Source: Chalara sp. BL73 (taxonomy: Eukaryota > Ascomycota > Leotiomycetes > Helotiales). Taken from it: a stretch of 64,000 nucleotides of DNA. Position 1 is the stretch's first letter; each line of letters starts with the position of its first letter. Below the pieces are notes generated by a model. It was not told where the DNA came from. It worked only from the letters and a program-made list of their open reading frames with translations, and ran no database searches. Below, one piece after another: positions 22,150-35,890 of this stretch. The DNA lies in contig CAKJVC010000091.1 in the NCBI GenBank assembly GCA_918026815.1, positions 124,001 to 188,000 of the forward strand, given 5' to 3'. The translations under genes and the position numbers were made by a program.

Positions 22150-25100
22150 CTGGGCATACTTTAAGAATGCCCTGAATTGCTATTAAATAAAATCGATAAA
22201 AAGAATTAAAAAAAAGATCAATTTAATTGGCCAGTAGCCAAGTCGATAAGCTTTCTTATTGGCCAGTATCTTATTCGCAAATACTTTTTTTAAACCTTTT
22301 TTGCAAAACGCTCGTAACGCTTCGTAACGTTTTTTATTCGGTTTTTTCTACTTATTTTAAGGCTCGGATGTCAATTGTATTAGTGTCAATAAGCTGTTTT
22401 AAGGCCGTAAAAGTTTTGCTTTTAGTGAAAAAGTTAGCGGAATTGCTATTACTACTTATTTACTTGACTTCCGCGATTTTTTTTCGTTTATATAATTAGC
22501 GAAAGCATAAAACGTTGATTATAAGCCGCTTTTTTTGTGTAGTTTCCAGTTTAACGAAACAATCGTACAATAACTTTGAATTTGTGCAAAAAACTAAAAA
22601 AAAAGTAATATTAAAATTTTTATTAATTGTAGTTTTAATCGAAGCGCCGATATTAAATCTATAAACTATAGTATAAAGCTCGGAAGCCAACACGCTTTTT
22701 GTTACTTTTTTACATTTAACTAACGACTAGTAAATAATATTTGCTCGATTTTAACTATTAGCTAATACTAATATATACTTAATTTAAAATGAAAAATCTT
22801 TATTGTTAGCAAAAAATAAGTCAGTAAATACTAGTAGTTTTAAAGTTTTAATATTTAGTTTAACGAATCGAAAGCCGCGAGTAAAATTGTCGATTTGCTA
22901 CTAAAACCGTTTATTTAAAGTTTTAATAGTTTTTTCGTTAAAGTTAATTGCTTAAACTGTAAAAAAATAAGTCAAAAAAAGCTTCCGGCTGTAATACGAA
23001 AGCAATGTAAACTTTTTTTGCACGCTGAGCAATATATTGATTTTTAGTGTCGACAAACTTAAAGTTTTTGCATTAGCGTTTTTAAAAAAACGTAATAGTT
23101 TCGGCCGCGTCGAGCTTTACAAAGCTTTTATTAAACTTAATTAAGTAATCGAATGTAAAAACTTTTTTATTTTTAGCTAGTAATCGAGCTTGTTTTAGCT
23201 TGTTTTGCTTTAAATTTGCAAAATCGAAGTTTTCGAAAAACAGCGTGTCGTTAGTTTGTAAACCGACAAGCTCGAAAAGTTAATTGTTAAACAAAAAATA
23301 TAAGTCGTAAATTAATTGGTTTATTCCGAGTTTTTTTAAGTAATGCGTATAGTAGGTTTTAAACTAATAGTTGCCGGCTTTCGAAACGTTATACAATAGT
23401 TTAACTATTTTAAGAATTAAGCTTTTGCTTAGTTTGTTAGTTAGTTCTAGTAGTAGTATAATATAAAAGTTACAGTTAAGTTTAGTAGCTAATTAAACGT
23501 AAGCTTAAAAAATATTTCGGAAATATAAAGTTTTTACAAACTATAAACAAACCGTAAAACAAAGTATTAAACGTTAGTTAACTCGTTAAATTGTAAATAA
23601 TTAAGTTAGTACGATTTTTTTTTTTAAATCGTTGTAAACTTAAACAACTAAGCGTGATTTTTCGAAAGCTTGATTAGTTTTTTTATTTTTAATTTCGTCG
23701 ACAAACTTTAAATTAAAAATTCGTACGTTTCGAAAAACTGTAGCAAAATTTACTATTTTAAACATTTTTTTTTTTAACAAACTTGTAATTTTTAGTTAGC
23801 GAAAAACTGCAAAAAGTTCGTTTTTTTGTATAAAAGCCGTAATATTAAAAAAAAAGTTTTTGCGAAGTTTTTTTCGGCCGCGTTTAGCTAGTTGTAGTTG
23901 TAGCGGTAGCACAAAAACAGTAATTGAATTTTTAAGCTGTAACAGCTGTTCGAAACTTGTAGCAAAATTTACAAACTGTAAAAGTTGTACAAACTCGTTA
24001 TTTTTTTGGCTTTTTTTTGTATAGTAAAACTTTATAATTATTAATCGAAAAGTAGTTAAACCGTAAAGTAAATCGATTACATATAATTCTTTTTTAATTA
24101 ATATCAGCTTGTATAAACTATTTTAGTAGCTACGTTTTTTTGTATTGCTTTTTTTATATATTAGTACTAGCAAGTTCAAAAAAAAGTCGTAAATAGCGTC
24201 GATTTTAAAGCTATTTCGCATATTAAAAACGTTGTTAATTTAGTGTATAGCTTTAAACTTTTTAATTTCTTTTATAGCTTTTTTGAAAACTATAGCTCGT
24301 TGCTAAACAGTAGCTAAAAAAACGTCGAGTTTAGTAATTCGTAAATAAACTCCGTAAACTAATAGCGTAAATACAAACTCGTTAAAGTTTGCAAAATCGT
24401 TTATAGCTTTAAAAGCTATTTACAAAGCTATATTTTTGTTAATATTTTAAATTTCGGTTGTAATAATTTAAAAAGCACAACGCAAAAAGCTGTAGTATTG
24501 TTCGACTAGTTTAATTGAATTGTAAGCTTTTACAAATGCAGTTTTGATTTTAATGCTTATAAAGCCGACGTGTTGCTTAAATTTTTTGCTAACGAAGTTT
24601 TTGCTAACGTCGGTAGCAATTAAGTTAAAAAAACTTAAATAAATATTAATCTAGTATATATGTAGCACGTTTTATATATACTTTGCGCTAATATTTTAAA
24701 GCTATTTTTTTGTTTAATATCGAATAATTTAGTCGACAATATAAAGCAATAAGCTTTTATCGATATATATAATATCGACAATAATATAATAATTAAATTC
24801 GATATTGCTATTTTCGATTATAAACTTAAATTTGTTAAAAGATTTGCTATGTTTTTGGCAGTAAAAACAATATCGAGTTAAGTGTTTTAAAACGTTTTTA
24901 TTGATTTTATAACCGGCACGAATTAATACTGCTTTAAGCTTATTTACCGAAAAATAGCTAAATCGATAATAAAGTCAGTATAGCTTCGAATTAGTAAAGT
25001 AGCAAAAGTTGTTGTCGAAAAAGTTTTTCAAAAAAAACTGTAATAAAGTATTTTAAAGCAAAAACAAGTAGCTAAAACAACGTACAACTAGCATATTGCT

Positions 25101-25816
25101 GTTCGAAGTAACTAAAACGTTTTTTAAATTGTTTAAGTAAACTTGTAAAAAATTTATATTCGCAAAACTAAAAAAAAATAAAGTATTTGCTTTAACTATG
25201 TGAAATTGTATTTAGTTTAATAAAGTATTAAAAAAAATAAAGCTAATTAACGTTGTAAACTTAATACCGAATTGTATTTTAACTATTTTTTTTGTTAAGT
25301 TGTTAATGTCGATATTAAACTTGCTTTAGCGCTATAAAACTTAAAACTAACTATAGCCGGCTGTCGAATGCTTAAAAGCGCCGATGTCGATTATAATACC
25401 GTAAAATTAGTTAAAGTTATAGCGTAATAAATTAGTAAAAGTAGCAGCGTAAACGTTAGCGTTATACAAATTGTTTTTAAAGTTGCTCGCGAAACTGTTA
25501 TTGTTAATATAGCTTATAGCAGTAATTAAGTAATTTACAGCTCGATTATTCAGCTTTGTAATTAGCGAAATCGCGTCGCTGTTTGCAAAATAGTTTATTG
25601 CAAAATGTTTTGTTTAATTAGTAAAACTAAGTTCGAAGCTAGTATTAAAAAAAAAATCGAAATTAAAGTCGGCTTTGATTGTTAAAGCGCTAAAAGCTTT
25701 ATTAATATCCTTAGAATCGTTTTCGCTATTATCGTCGCTTTTAAAAGTTATAATATATTAGCGTAAATTGTCGTTAAAGTACTTGTTAAAATTAAATGTT
25801 TTAATATCGAACTTGT

Positions 25817-26615
25817 TTAAATTACAAGTTTTAAATCGAGCTTTTGCTTTTTTCTGTTTTTCGAAACTGTGTTTTTACGAGCGGCAGTTTTTTTTTTTGC
25901 ATACAAAGCAACGGCTTTTGTGTCGTAAACTGTATTAGCGATTTCTTGAGTTGTAATTGTGCTTTTTGCTATAGTACCGACAATTTGTAAAGTACGCTGT
26001 AAAATTCGAGTTAACTGTTTCGTAAGTTGCAATTAAAAAGCGTAAGTTATTAATTAAGCCTGCTACAGTGCTTACGGATTTGTAGCAAGTGTACCGGCAA
26101 GCTTTATTCTGTTAGCAAGCTATAATAAACTTGTTGTAAAAAAAAATTTCGAATTGAAAACTAATATTTAAGCTATACTAAAGCTAGCGTAAGTCTTTAA
26201 CTAGAAACTAAAAGTATTTTGTAGTCGGCTTTTTAAAATTGCTTGCAATTACGTTTTAAAAAGTTGTATTGTTTTACTAACTTAGTATACTACGCTTGTA
26301 TTTAAAGCTTTCGAAGTAATTAAAAGTTGTAGCACATATTTAATTAAAAGTAACAGTGCTGTTAGTATTTTTAAAATTAGTATAATAGTAATCGAAAACT
26401 AGCTTTTGTAACATAGTCGAATAAGTTTAAGCTAATGCTATTTTTAGTATACTTGCTTTATTACACAAATCGAAAAAAATAGTTAGCTTAAAGTTAAAAT
26501 TGTTATTTTTTTTACTATACTTAATATTTTCGTTGTACAATTTAGTCAAAACGGTTAATTCTTTGCTGTAATTGTAGTTTTTTTTTAGCTGTAATTTTAT
26601 GTTAAGTTTTTGCAA
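25817..26615 (-). pseudogene. gag region of the copia element
   Basis: Two open blocks (26427-26615 and 25817-26032) joined by a stop-interrupted frame. The order of motifs fits fungal copia gag: an N-terminal YSKKNNNFNFKLTIFFDLC block, then a region with a degraded Cys/His-rich tract, then a basic C-terminus (KKKTAARKNTVSKNRKKQK). No start or full frame survives. Confidence 0.6.
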
Positions 26616-27239
26616 TTACTAAACTTGTTTTTAAAGCTCGTAAGCCGTAAATCGTTTTTGTATTCGTTCGAAAAATTTTACGAATATTATTTTGCTTAAA
26701 TTTTCCGGTTAATTCAGCAAAGCTTTAATTTTTTTATTTTTCTAAGTATAACGTTCTTTTTTATTTGCTACGTTATATAAAGTTTAGCTTAAAAATCTAA
26801 ATTTGTTGTAAAGTAGTACGTAAACGCTACTGTTGTGCAAATAAGCCCGTAAGTTTTAGCGGGTCGAAAAAGTAACTTTGTTAAATTTTTTTTTGTCGAA
26901 ATTTTTAAAATTATTTTAAAAAAGCTTTCAAAAGTCGATATTTAGCTTTGTATTGTCGGTGTATTTTTTGATTTTCGCTACTACGTATAAATTAAAGTTT
27001 TTTATTGTAGTTTTTTTTGCGTTAATACTATATTGCTATTTATTTTCGTCGATTAGTTTTTGCTTTCCGGAAAAGCTTGCAAAAATAGCTATAATTAGCT
27101 AAGTACGCGTACGGTTTTGTTTAGAAATTAGTTCGAAACAAATAAAGTTGCAAATTCAGTGTAACGTCACAAAAATTGAAAAATAAGGCTTGATTTAATT
27201 AAAGTTCGATATTCTGATTTGAAAAATTTAACTGATCAG

Positions 27240-27409
27240 TGTCGGATCACTTTACTTGTAGCAACACCACGTTTTTACGTGGATTGCTTAAGTTGAATGT
27301 AATTGATTGTTGAAGGTTGAATAGAGGAATGAAGATATGCCCTTTCCTGGGTCATGTGACGGTGTCACATGACCTGTCCTCCATTCAATAGCTAATATAC
27401 GTACAAACA
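27240..27409 (-). repeat. Copia LTR, right copy
   Basis: Starts TGTCGGATCAC. Nine transitions and no transversion against the left copy. Confidence 0.9.
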
Positions 27410-27970
27410 AATATATATATCAATTTTAAGTATATTAAGCAATATTTTATTAAAATTATTTACAAAAAACTGTTGTAGTAAATAATAGCGATAAATAAAT
27501 AAAATATCTATATAAACAAATAAGTTTAAAAAGAAAATTATATATAAAAATAGTTATACTAAAAAAGTATACTAAAAAAGTTATATTAAATGTTATATTT
27601 ATCGAAAAACACAATATAATTTTTAAAACTTTTTAAGTTAAAAAACATAATTTAAATATAAACTAAACAAATAACAATATTTAATTTAATAAATATATTT
27701 GCAAAAAAAGTAATTTACAAAATTAGTATAGCGAAAAAAAAGCTAGTACTTTTTTTTTTAAATTCGAACTTTAAAACTTTAAAAATTTAGTATAACAAAA
27801 CATAAAAAATATATTTAAATAAATATTTGTATAATATAAAATAGTTTTAGAATTGTTTAAAAATTTACAAAATATACGTGTTTTGCTAAAACATTAATTA
27901 TAAAATTACGAAATTAATTTTTTTTAAAAAAAAAGCTATTTTCCGAAAAACTAAAATTTTATAATTTACG

Positions 27971-29190
27971 AGCTTGCGGCTTTTTAGCTTATACGCTACG
28001 TCGCTACGCTCGAGTAGCTTATATACAGCTAAAAAAACTTAGTTCGCTTTGCGAAGTTTTATTAAACTTTACAAATTTATAATACAATACTTTAATAAAT
28101 CAGTAAATGTTTTGCGAGTGTTTTACGAACGTTTTGCGAGTATAAATAAATTATTTGCGACTACTAAAATATTGCGTTAAAAGCGATTATATAACATAGT
28201 TTAATCGAAGTAAATATAAATAATTTATTATATTTAAAACTTTAATTTTTTAAACAAAAAACTAATAATACGTACGTATGCTTTTTTTTTTTATATATAC
28301 AAGCTTATTACGGATTCGTAATAAACTATTATTATTATTTTTAGCTTTTTTTTATTTAAATTAATAGTACAATACTTTATTATAACGCAATACTAAACTT
28401 TTATTTTTATTTTTATATTTTTTATTTTTATTTCGTTACAGCTTGTTTACAAATTGTAAACTTATTTTTTAGCTTGTAATTTTATATTAATATTTAGTTT
28501 AAAATTATACTATTAATAATTTCGTTTTTGTTTTCGCTTTCGTTTTTTCGAAGTTTATTTATTTATTTTTTATTTTTTTTATTTTTATTTTTTTCGCGTA
28601 TATTTTCGAGTTTATTTTTTTGCGTTTTTTTTTTTTAATTTTACAGTATTTTTTAAGTTCGCAAAAACAATCGACAATATTACAATTTTGCAAAGTTTAA
28701 TTGTTGCGCGTTTTTCGGTACTACAAAAAAACTATTAATTTTTTAATAGCTCGACAATTCAGTTTGCTAATTTCGAAACGTAGTTGAATATTTGCGTAAA
28801 TATTGTAACAGTTTTAATTTGTGCTTAATACGTTAAAAAAACTAAATTATAAATAAAATGTATTGTAATTGCCGGGCTGTTTAACGGCTTTTGTAGCAAT
28901 TGCTACTATAATTCGGAAAACAAACAGTGTTTTTTTCGGTTTAATAAGTTTTAACAGTTTTTTTAATACTTATTAACAGTTTGTAATTAATAAATATTTA
29001 ATTTTTGCTGTTTTATTCGCTGTTTTATTTTTCGCCGTTTTATTTTTTTGTTGTTTTTTTTTAAACTTCGAAAAATAAATATATATATTAGTTTAAATTA
29101 TACGTATTTTAATTAATATACAATAAGCAAAAACAAGTAATTTGCGTTTTGTTTTTTTTTTTTTTTTTTAAAAAAAGTAAATTTCGAAAA
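27971..29190 (-). repeat. Dispersed repeat A, copy 2 (inverted)
   Basis: Reverse-complement counterpart of 11637-12842, beginning GAGCTTGCGGC and ending in a long T-run followed by A-run. It interrupts the second gypsy copy at about 27970. Confidence 0.65.
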
Positions 29191-32100
29191 TTATATAACT
29201 ATAACTAAAACGTATTCGTTGCGTTAACGATTTATAATACAAAAAAATTTGCATTTTCGATTAGCCGTTTTAAATTAAACAAACTTAAAAAAAAAAAAAA
29301 AAAAAATTTATTAAAAATTTTTTACAAAAATGTATATATACGAATTTAAAAATTTTTTAAATAAAGTTTTTTGCAAAAATTATAAACAAATAAATTTTTT
29401 TTTAAGTATAATAATACTTTAAATTAATATATAAAAATAGTAAAAAATTAATTGTATTTATTTAATATTTAATTTAACTATAACGAAAAGTAATTAAAAC
29501 TTTTAAATATACAATATTAATAGTTAAACAAACTGTTAACGAATTTAATTTTTTTGTTTTGTTATTTAAATTATTGTTTAATAACATATAAATGCTTACT
29601 ATAAAAAAAGTTCGTAATACTGTAATATAAAACTGTTTATATATAAAAACTTAATAATAAAAATTAACGTTTATTTTAATTAACGATTGTTTTTGTATTT
29701 TATTAATAATTATTACAAATAAACTACGTATTAAAAATTGTTTATATATAAACTTAAAACTATTTTAATTCGCGATTAGTTGTAATTGTAAAATAGTTTG
29801 CAGCTAGCTCGAAAACTGTTCGCTAAAAAAACGAATTTTTAAACTATAATTTATTAATTTAGTTATAACTATACGAATACTATTGCAAAGTTTTTTTTTT
29901 AGTATTAAGTTTTGTAATAGTATAACAAAAATACTAATTTTTAACCGAAAAGTAAATAACAGCAAACTAAACAAATTAATAATTTGCAAAACTTTTAACA
30001 ATACGCAAAATTTTTTGTTCGATTTAAAATTTATTTTATTAACGAATATATATACTTTTTTAATATTTAGCAATAGTTTTAATACTTCGTTGTTGATTTT
30101 TGTTATAATTGTATTAAAAATTGTAAAAATCGTATAACTATTAAATACTTTAACAAAATTTATTGCAATACAGTAAATAATATTTAACAAATAAATAGCT
30201 TTAATTAAATTTTCGAAATTTTTAAGTTAATTAATATAATCGAAAATATTAATTAGTTTATTTTTGTTTAAATTAACTATTAAACTTTTTAGCTATTTTA
30301 TAAAAATAAAATTGTTAGTATTTTAACAGATTTGTATATTGTTTGTTAACTATAAAACTTGCAGTTTTTTTAAATAAAAAAGCACTATAAACAAACTGCT
30401 ACTATATTTGTTTAAAATTTACGAATTATAATAAGCAATATTTAAACAAAATTATTTTTTAAAATAATAAAAACTTTACTAAAAAAATACTTTTCGGATT
30501 TATTTTTCTGCAGTTTATACAATAAGCAATAAACTACAGCAAAGCAATATTTGTATTGTATAAAAACTTCGTTTTATATAATTAACTTAATATTACAAAA
30601 CGCTCGGTTTGTAACAAAACTAATTTTAATTTTGTTAATTAACGATTTATTAAGTTTAATTAATATTTTAAACTGTAAATAAAAAATGCGACTGTACAGT
30701 AACAATAAAACAATAATTTTAATAAATACTATATACAATACAAATATTTTTTGTATACAATAGTAATAGCAAATAGTTTTATACAAAAAAGTTTTGCTAT
30801 AGCTATTCGTTTTTTGTATAAAAAAATAAATTGTAACAAAATCGGTATTAATAACAAACTTAATTGTATTGAAAATCCGTTTTTAATTAATATTTAAACA
30901 AAGCTGTAACTTTTAATAGTAAACCGTAAAAAACAGCAATTCGTTTATAAACTGTTTTCGATTATACAATTAATTTTAATTATATACAAAAAAAAATTAG
31001 TTTATGCTTTTTTATCGATTTATACAAATTAACTAAATTTAATTTTAGCAAATACAAACTGTAATTATAATAAAAATTCGCTAGTTTTACTAAATAATAA
31101 GCAGTTTTTACTAGTATATATTTTAAGTTATTAATAAAATTATTTTAATATCGTTTTTATATAACTAACAGTTTTTTAATAACTTTTTTTCGAATATTAA
31201 TAAAAAAAAAAAAATTTTAAAGTTCGCGCGAAAAAAAAAACTTTCGCTTTTTTAAAGCATTGCTACTATTTTTAATTATTGTTAACTAGCTTACAAACAA
31301 TATATACAGTTTTATAAATATTATAACAAACTTTATTAACAATATACAAATTTTTAAAACTTTTTGTTTGTTTTACTACAATTAATAATAACTGCAAATA
31401 AAACTGCTTTTTAACATTAAAACTGTAGTAATACATTTATTTAATAGCTGTTTTTTTTTTACGAAATTGCTATTCGCAAAGTTTTTAATATTAAACAAAA
31501 TAATAAAAAAACTTTTAATATAAAAAGTTAGTTTTAAAATATTAAACGTTGTATTTAAAATAAACTATTAAAATAAAGCGAATTATAGCGAACTTTTCGC
31601 GAAGTTTTTTTACAGTTAAATTTTCCGAAAAATAAACAGTTTAATTTTTTTTTAAATAAATCGCAAATTGCTAAACTGCAAGCTTTTTTTAATAAATTAA
31701 ATACTTTATTAAAGCTAACGTAGCAGTTTTAAATATACCGCTTAATTTTATTTTTTTAATAATCGATTTTTGTTGTAGCTCGATTATTTTTTTTGTACAC
31801 GTATTTATAAATATATTTAATAGTTTTAATTGTAACGCAAACTTTAACGTTAATATAATATTAATACCGACAAAACAAATACGGATTATATAATACAACT
31901 TAGCAGTTATTAAGCGTTATTTTACAGCTATTTACAGTAACTTTTTAAAAAGCTTAATTATTTTTACGTCGATGTACAAAATACTTATTTTTTAAATTAA
32001 TTGTTTTTTTGTAAAACTTTTTAAAATACTTTTTAAAACACGTTAAAAAAAATTTATTTTTTAATATTATACAAAACGCATTTAAATTGTGTATACCGCA

Positions 32101-34320
32101 AAACTTATAAATTATAAATTTTTTTACTAGCTTCGTTAACGTACTGTCGGAATTTTATAGCGAGTTTAGCAACTCCGTATATATAATATCGTTAAAAAGT
32201 TGAAAAGTATTTAGCTACGCAAAATTATTTATAAATATTAACAAGTGCATATAAAATAACTTACGTTTTTAATACTCGATTATATACACGCGGCTTACTA
32301 ACGAACTAAAAAGCTTGTTTTTTACTTGTTAAATAATGTTTTAAACTACTAAATAAAACACTCGAATTATTAAATTAAGTCAATTAGCAACTGTTTGCTT
32401 AAACAACAAATTTGCTTAAATAGCAAATTAGTAAAAGTTAACTGTTACAATAATAAAGTAATTAAAACAGCTAAAATAACGAACTATAGCTATAAAATTT
32501 TAATACAATTGTTGTATTGTTTGTTTGTTATTTAAATAAAACGTAAATAATATTACTTTTTTGTTTATATTTTAAAAATTTATATTTTCAGCTGTAAAAT
32601 AATTTTACACATTTGTATATATATTCGCACAAAGTTGTTTTTGATTATTGCGAAATTATTAAAGCTGCGCGAACTTTATACAAATTTAAACATTTATTGC
32701 GTATTGTTAACTTAGCTTTTTAGTATAAAAAATAAATAAAAATTGCTTTTTTCGATAATACAAATAATACCGGTAATATATTCGCTGTAATATGCGACTT
32801 TTTTAACGCGGCTTACTATTTTTTAAATTAAAACTATAATTCTAGTTTAAATCTTTGTAAAAAAAAAGCAGCGAATAAACCGATAGTATATATGCAATAT
32901 AAAACACAGTTATACAATATATAAATAGCTTGTTTACAGTATTTTTGCGAATTGTTAATATAATATTTCGACTAGTAAATTAGTTTGTTTCGTTTAGCAA
33001 AATACTTGCAATTTTATCGGCGAAAAACAAATTTTTTCATTAGCGATTAGTACTAATTTTTATTACTAATTGCATTTGTAAATTAAACAAAATACGTTTA
33101 TTGTTATAATAGTACTTTACTAAACGTTCGCAAACTATTTTATAAATTTTAGCTAGCTAGTTAATTTATAATATTAAGTTAAATAAAGTATTTAATACAC
33201 CGCGATTTAAACTATTATTTTGCTGTATATAAACCGCAGAAATTTTATTAAAATTATAAAAAATCAATTAAGCAAATACTAAAATAGCAGTATTTTTAAA
33301 TATTAACAGTTTTTATAAATAATATAAATTTCTGTATATTTAAAAAAATTGTATACTGTAGCTATTTAAATCGATTCGTTTATCGCAACAGTAGTTAACA
33401 AAAGTAAATAAAAAAGTATTGTTATATTTGCGGACTTGTTTACAAAAACGTTTTGTTTATACAAAGTTTAACATTTACAGCTTTTTAAAATATCGCAAAA
33501 GTTTTTTAATAAAGTCGATTTTAACTTTTTTTTTTTTGTAACAAAACTTAAAACCGGAATTTTGCACAGTTTTTTTAACTGCAAAATAAATAGCTTTATA
33601 GTAACAGTATTCGATATTTATTTTGCTATTTTGTTTTAGTGTAAAAACCGGTTTAACGTATCGTAAATTAAATATACAACACTGCAAATTATTTGTTATA
33701 ACTATTACAGTTTTAAATTTTTTTTTTTTTTTTTTTTAACTACAGTCGAGTTTCGCTTTTTTATTATTATTAAAACTTAATATAAATTTTTGCTTTAACT
33801 CGCAAATAAATTGTGTGTTTTTTTAAAAAGTTAAAAAAAATATAAAAAAAATAAATTCGAAACTAAAAAATAGTGTAAAATCGAAGCTATAATACGGTTT
33901 TTACGCTTTCGCCGCAGTGTATTTAAAACGTTTTACAAAAAAAGAAAATTAGTTATTAAGTTAAATATTTTGTAAAGTAGCTCGCAAAAAAAGAATTACT
34001 ACTATTATACAGCTAGCAAAAAGTTTAGTAGTTTTAGCATTTAATTTCAATTAGCAGTAAACAAACACTAGCAAATTTTTAATACTTCGAGATTTTTTAC
34101 AGTTAAAACACGTTTACTATTTGTTAATTAGTTTTCTGTTACTGTTGTATACTATAAATAAAGTAGTAAGCAATTAACGCTTACAACAGTTACAACAGTA
34201 TATTAAAAATGTATTAACAGTCCGCTTATTACGTTTAGCTTGCAAAAAAGTTAACTAGTAAAACTGTAAATATAAATAAATAATATACTTAACAAATAAT
34301 ACAAGTTTAATAATACTAGC
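29191..34320. other. Strongly AT-rich decayed repeat DNA, not assigned
   Basis: About 5 kb with GC near the lowest in the window. Short open frames exist mainly on the minus strand (29804-30190, 30574-30786, 31689-31898, 33475-33687) with low-complexity Ile/Lys/Asn-rich products. I could not match them to a transposon domain. The most likely content is one or more RIP-degraded transposons. Confidence 0.4.
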
Positions 34321-34324
34321 TAGT

Positions 34325-34860
34325 TTTAAAACTACTTTAAAACTTGCTAAACAACAACTAGCTTCGCGACGTGTTACAGCAAAAACAAAAGCCGTAAAAA
34401 AAGAAAACAGTGCTGTATAGTGCTATTAAACAATAAATTCAATAATAAAAATAAAAACTAAAATGTTATTGTTAAAAAAAAAAAAAAGTTTAATGTAAAA
34501 AAAAGTAAACCTGCCGGCCGCAAAACACGCTAACACTTGTTACGCGGCACTGTGTATTACTGTTATATAAATTAACTACAACAAAATCAAGAATAACTTT
34601 TTTTATAAAATACAGAATAAACTACATGCTAGTTTAATAAAAAGCGCTTAATTATTGTATTTAAAATCATTAATATTTCAAAAAATCGTATTAGTAGTTT
34701 AAAAGCTTTAGATCAAAATAGCCGATTTTTTCTATGTTAATTTTTTTGTTAAAGTAAAACACGCTGTCAGGTAGTGCTCGCACGTAATGGACAATTTTTC
34801 CGTAATTAAATTGAGCCAATCAAAACGATTTGAATTTATTTTACCTTATATATAGAGATA
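34325..34860 (+). repeat. Direct repeat B, copy 1
   Basis: About 530 bp aligned with 35368-35890: shared AACAACAACTAGCTT, ACACTTGTTACGC and AACACGCTGTCAGGT. It ends in a promoter-like block GAGCCAATCAAAACGATTTG followed by a TATATATAG stretch. Differences are mostly transitions. Confidence 0.7.
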
Positions 34861-35066
34861 AATATTAAAAATGCTTAAAAAATATATAAAAAAATTAGCA
34901 AATTTTTTTTAAAAAAATTTAAAACGCTAATAACAGTGAATATACTATCAGTACGTAAAAAAAAAAAAACTTAAAAAAAAAAATTTATATAAATTATTGT
35001 AGCTTAAATAATATTACAATAAAAAATGTATATTTTATACTAAATAGCTACTATTTGTAAAATAAG

Positions 35067-35367
35067 TGTAACAATCGGTGGCATATGGACTCCTGATCAC
35101 GTGGCAAGGTACGGACCCAAAATGAGGGAGAGCCTATACGGACCCCTTTCGGACATGGCACTTATATCCTTTACGAACCTAAGCACAACACAAACTCCGG
35201 AAAAATATGGAGAAAAATATAAAAAGAGCTTTTTATGTTTACAAGATTATTTTCTTTTTATGTTTTTTATATTCTTCGTAGTAGACCTCTTCGAAATACT
35301 ACTATTAGCCTAAAATACGTACTCCCATATAGCTCTACTCAGCCGGTGGTGTTCTAGCGTCGTTACA
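35067..35367 (+). repeat. Probable solo LTR, normal GC
   Basis: TGTAACAATCGG at the start and GTCGTTACA at the end (TG...CA, inverted TGTAAC/GTTACA), about 301 bp. It contains GATCACGTGGC and lies between the two copies of repeat B. It is less AT-rich than its surroundings, so it may be younger. No clear target-site duplication; the open frame inside is not a gene. Confidence 0.5.
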
Positions 35368-35890
35368 AAAACTACTTTAAAATTTATTGAACAACAACTA
35401 GCTTTGCAATGTGTTACAGCGAAAACAAAAACTGTAAAAAAAAAACAATGCCGTAAAAAACTATTAAATAATAAGTTTAATAGTAGAAGTTAAAACTAAA
35501 GTGTTGTTGTTTAGAAAAAAATAGAAATTAAATGCAAAAAAAAGTAAACTTGCGAGCTGTAAAACACACTAACACTTGTTACGCAGCACTGCGTATTACT
35601 GCTACATAAATTACTTACAACAAAATCAAGAATAACTTTTTTTTATAGAATACAGAATAAGCTACACGATAGCTTAATAAAAAGCCTTTAATTAGCGTAA
35701 TAAAAATCGTCAACATTTTTAAAAATCATATTAGTAGTTCAAAAGCTTTAAATCAAAATAACCGATTTTTTCAATGTTCATTTTTTTTGTTGAGGTAAAA
35801 CACGCTGTCAGGTGCTGCCGGCACGTGATGGACAATTTTTTCGGAATTAGATTGAGCCAATCAAAACGATTTGAATTTATTTTATTTTAT
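35368..35890 (+). repeat. Direct repeat B, copy 2
   Basis: Second copy of 34325-34860, starting exactly at the edge of the LTR-like sequence. It includes the same CCAAT and TATA-like block near 35855-35890. Confidence 0.7.

Larger units (their letters stand above)
21980..27409 (-). mobile_element. Ty1/copia-like LTR retrotransposon with 5-bp TSD (AATAT)
   Basis: Direct 170-bp LTRs (21980-22149 and 27240-27409), TG...CA ends, and AATAT on both sides (21975-21979, 27410-27414). The LTRs differ at nine sites, all transitions. Minus-strand frames between 26615 and 25817 read as copia-type gag (NFNFKLTIFFDLCNKASI; later STITTQEIANTVYDTKA). The remainder is too mutated to place integrase and reverse transcriptase with certainty. 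Each LTR contains an 11-bp inverted pair GGTCATGTGAC/GTCACATGACC. Confidence 0.85.
20020..27970 (+). mobile_element. Second copy of the gypsy chromovirus, split by a copia insertion
   Basis: The 5' LTR (about 20020-20352) aligns with the reverse complement of 11305-11636, for example at AGTAAAAAGCAGTGTTTAAT. Gag begins near 20430 and aligns with that of the 5107-11636 element (NKNKNIELFNVKFTKIKVFE against NKNENIELLDVEFTKVEVSE). The frame reaches the protease (KVIINTK) at 21979, is interrupted by the Ty1/copia element, and resumes at 27410-27414 with INFKYIKQYFIKIIYKK, matching INTKYVQKETIKTTYKK of the other copy. Similarity ends at about 27970, where repeat A copy 2 starts. The remainder of pol was not found. 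Heavily RIP-degraded. Confidence 0.75.
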
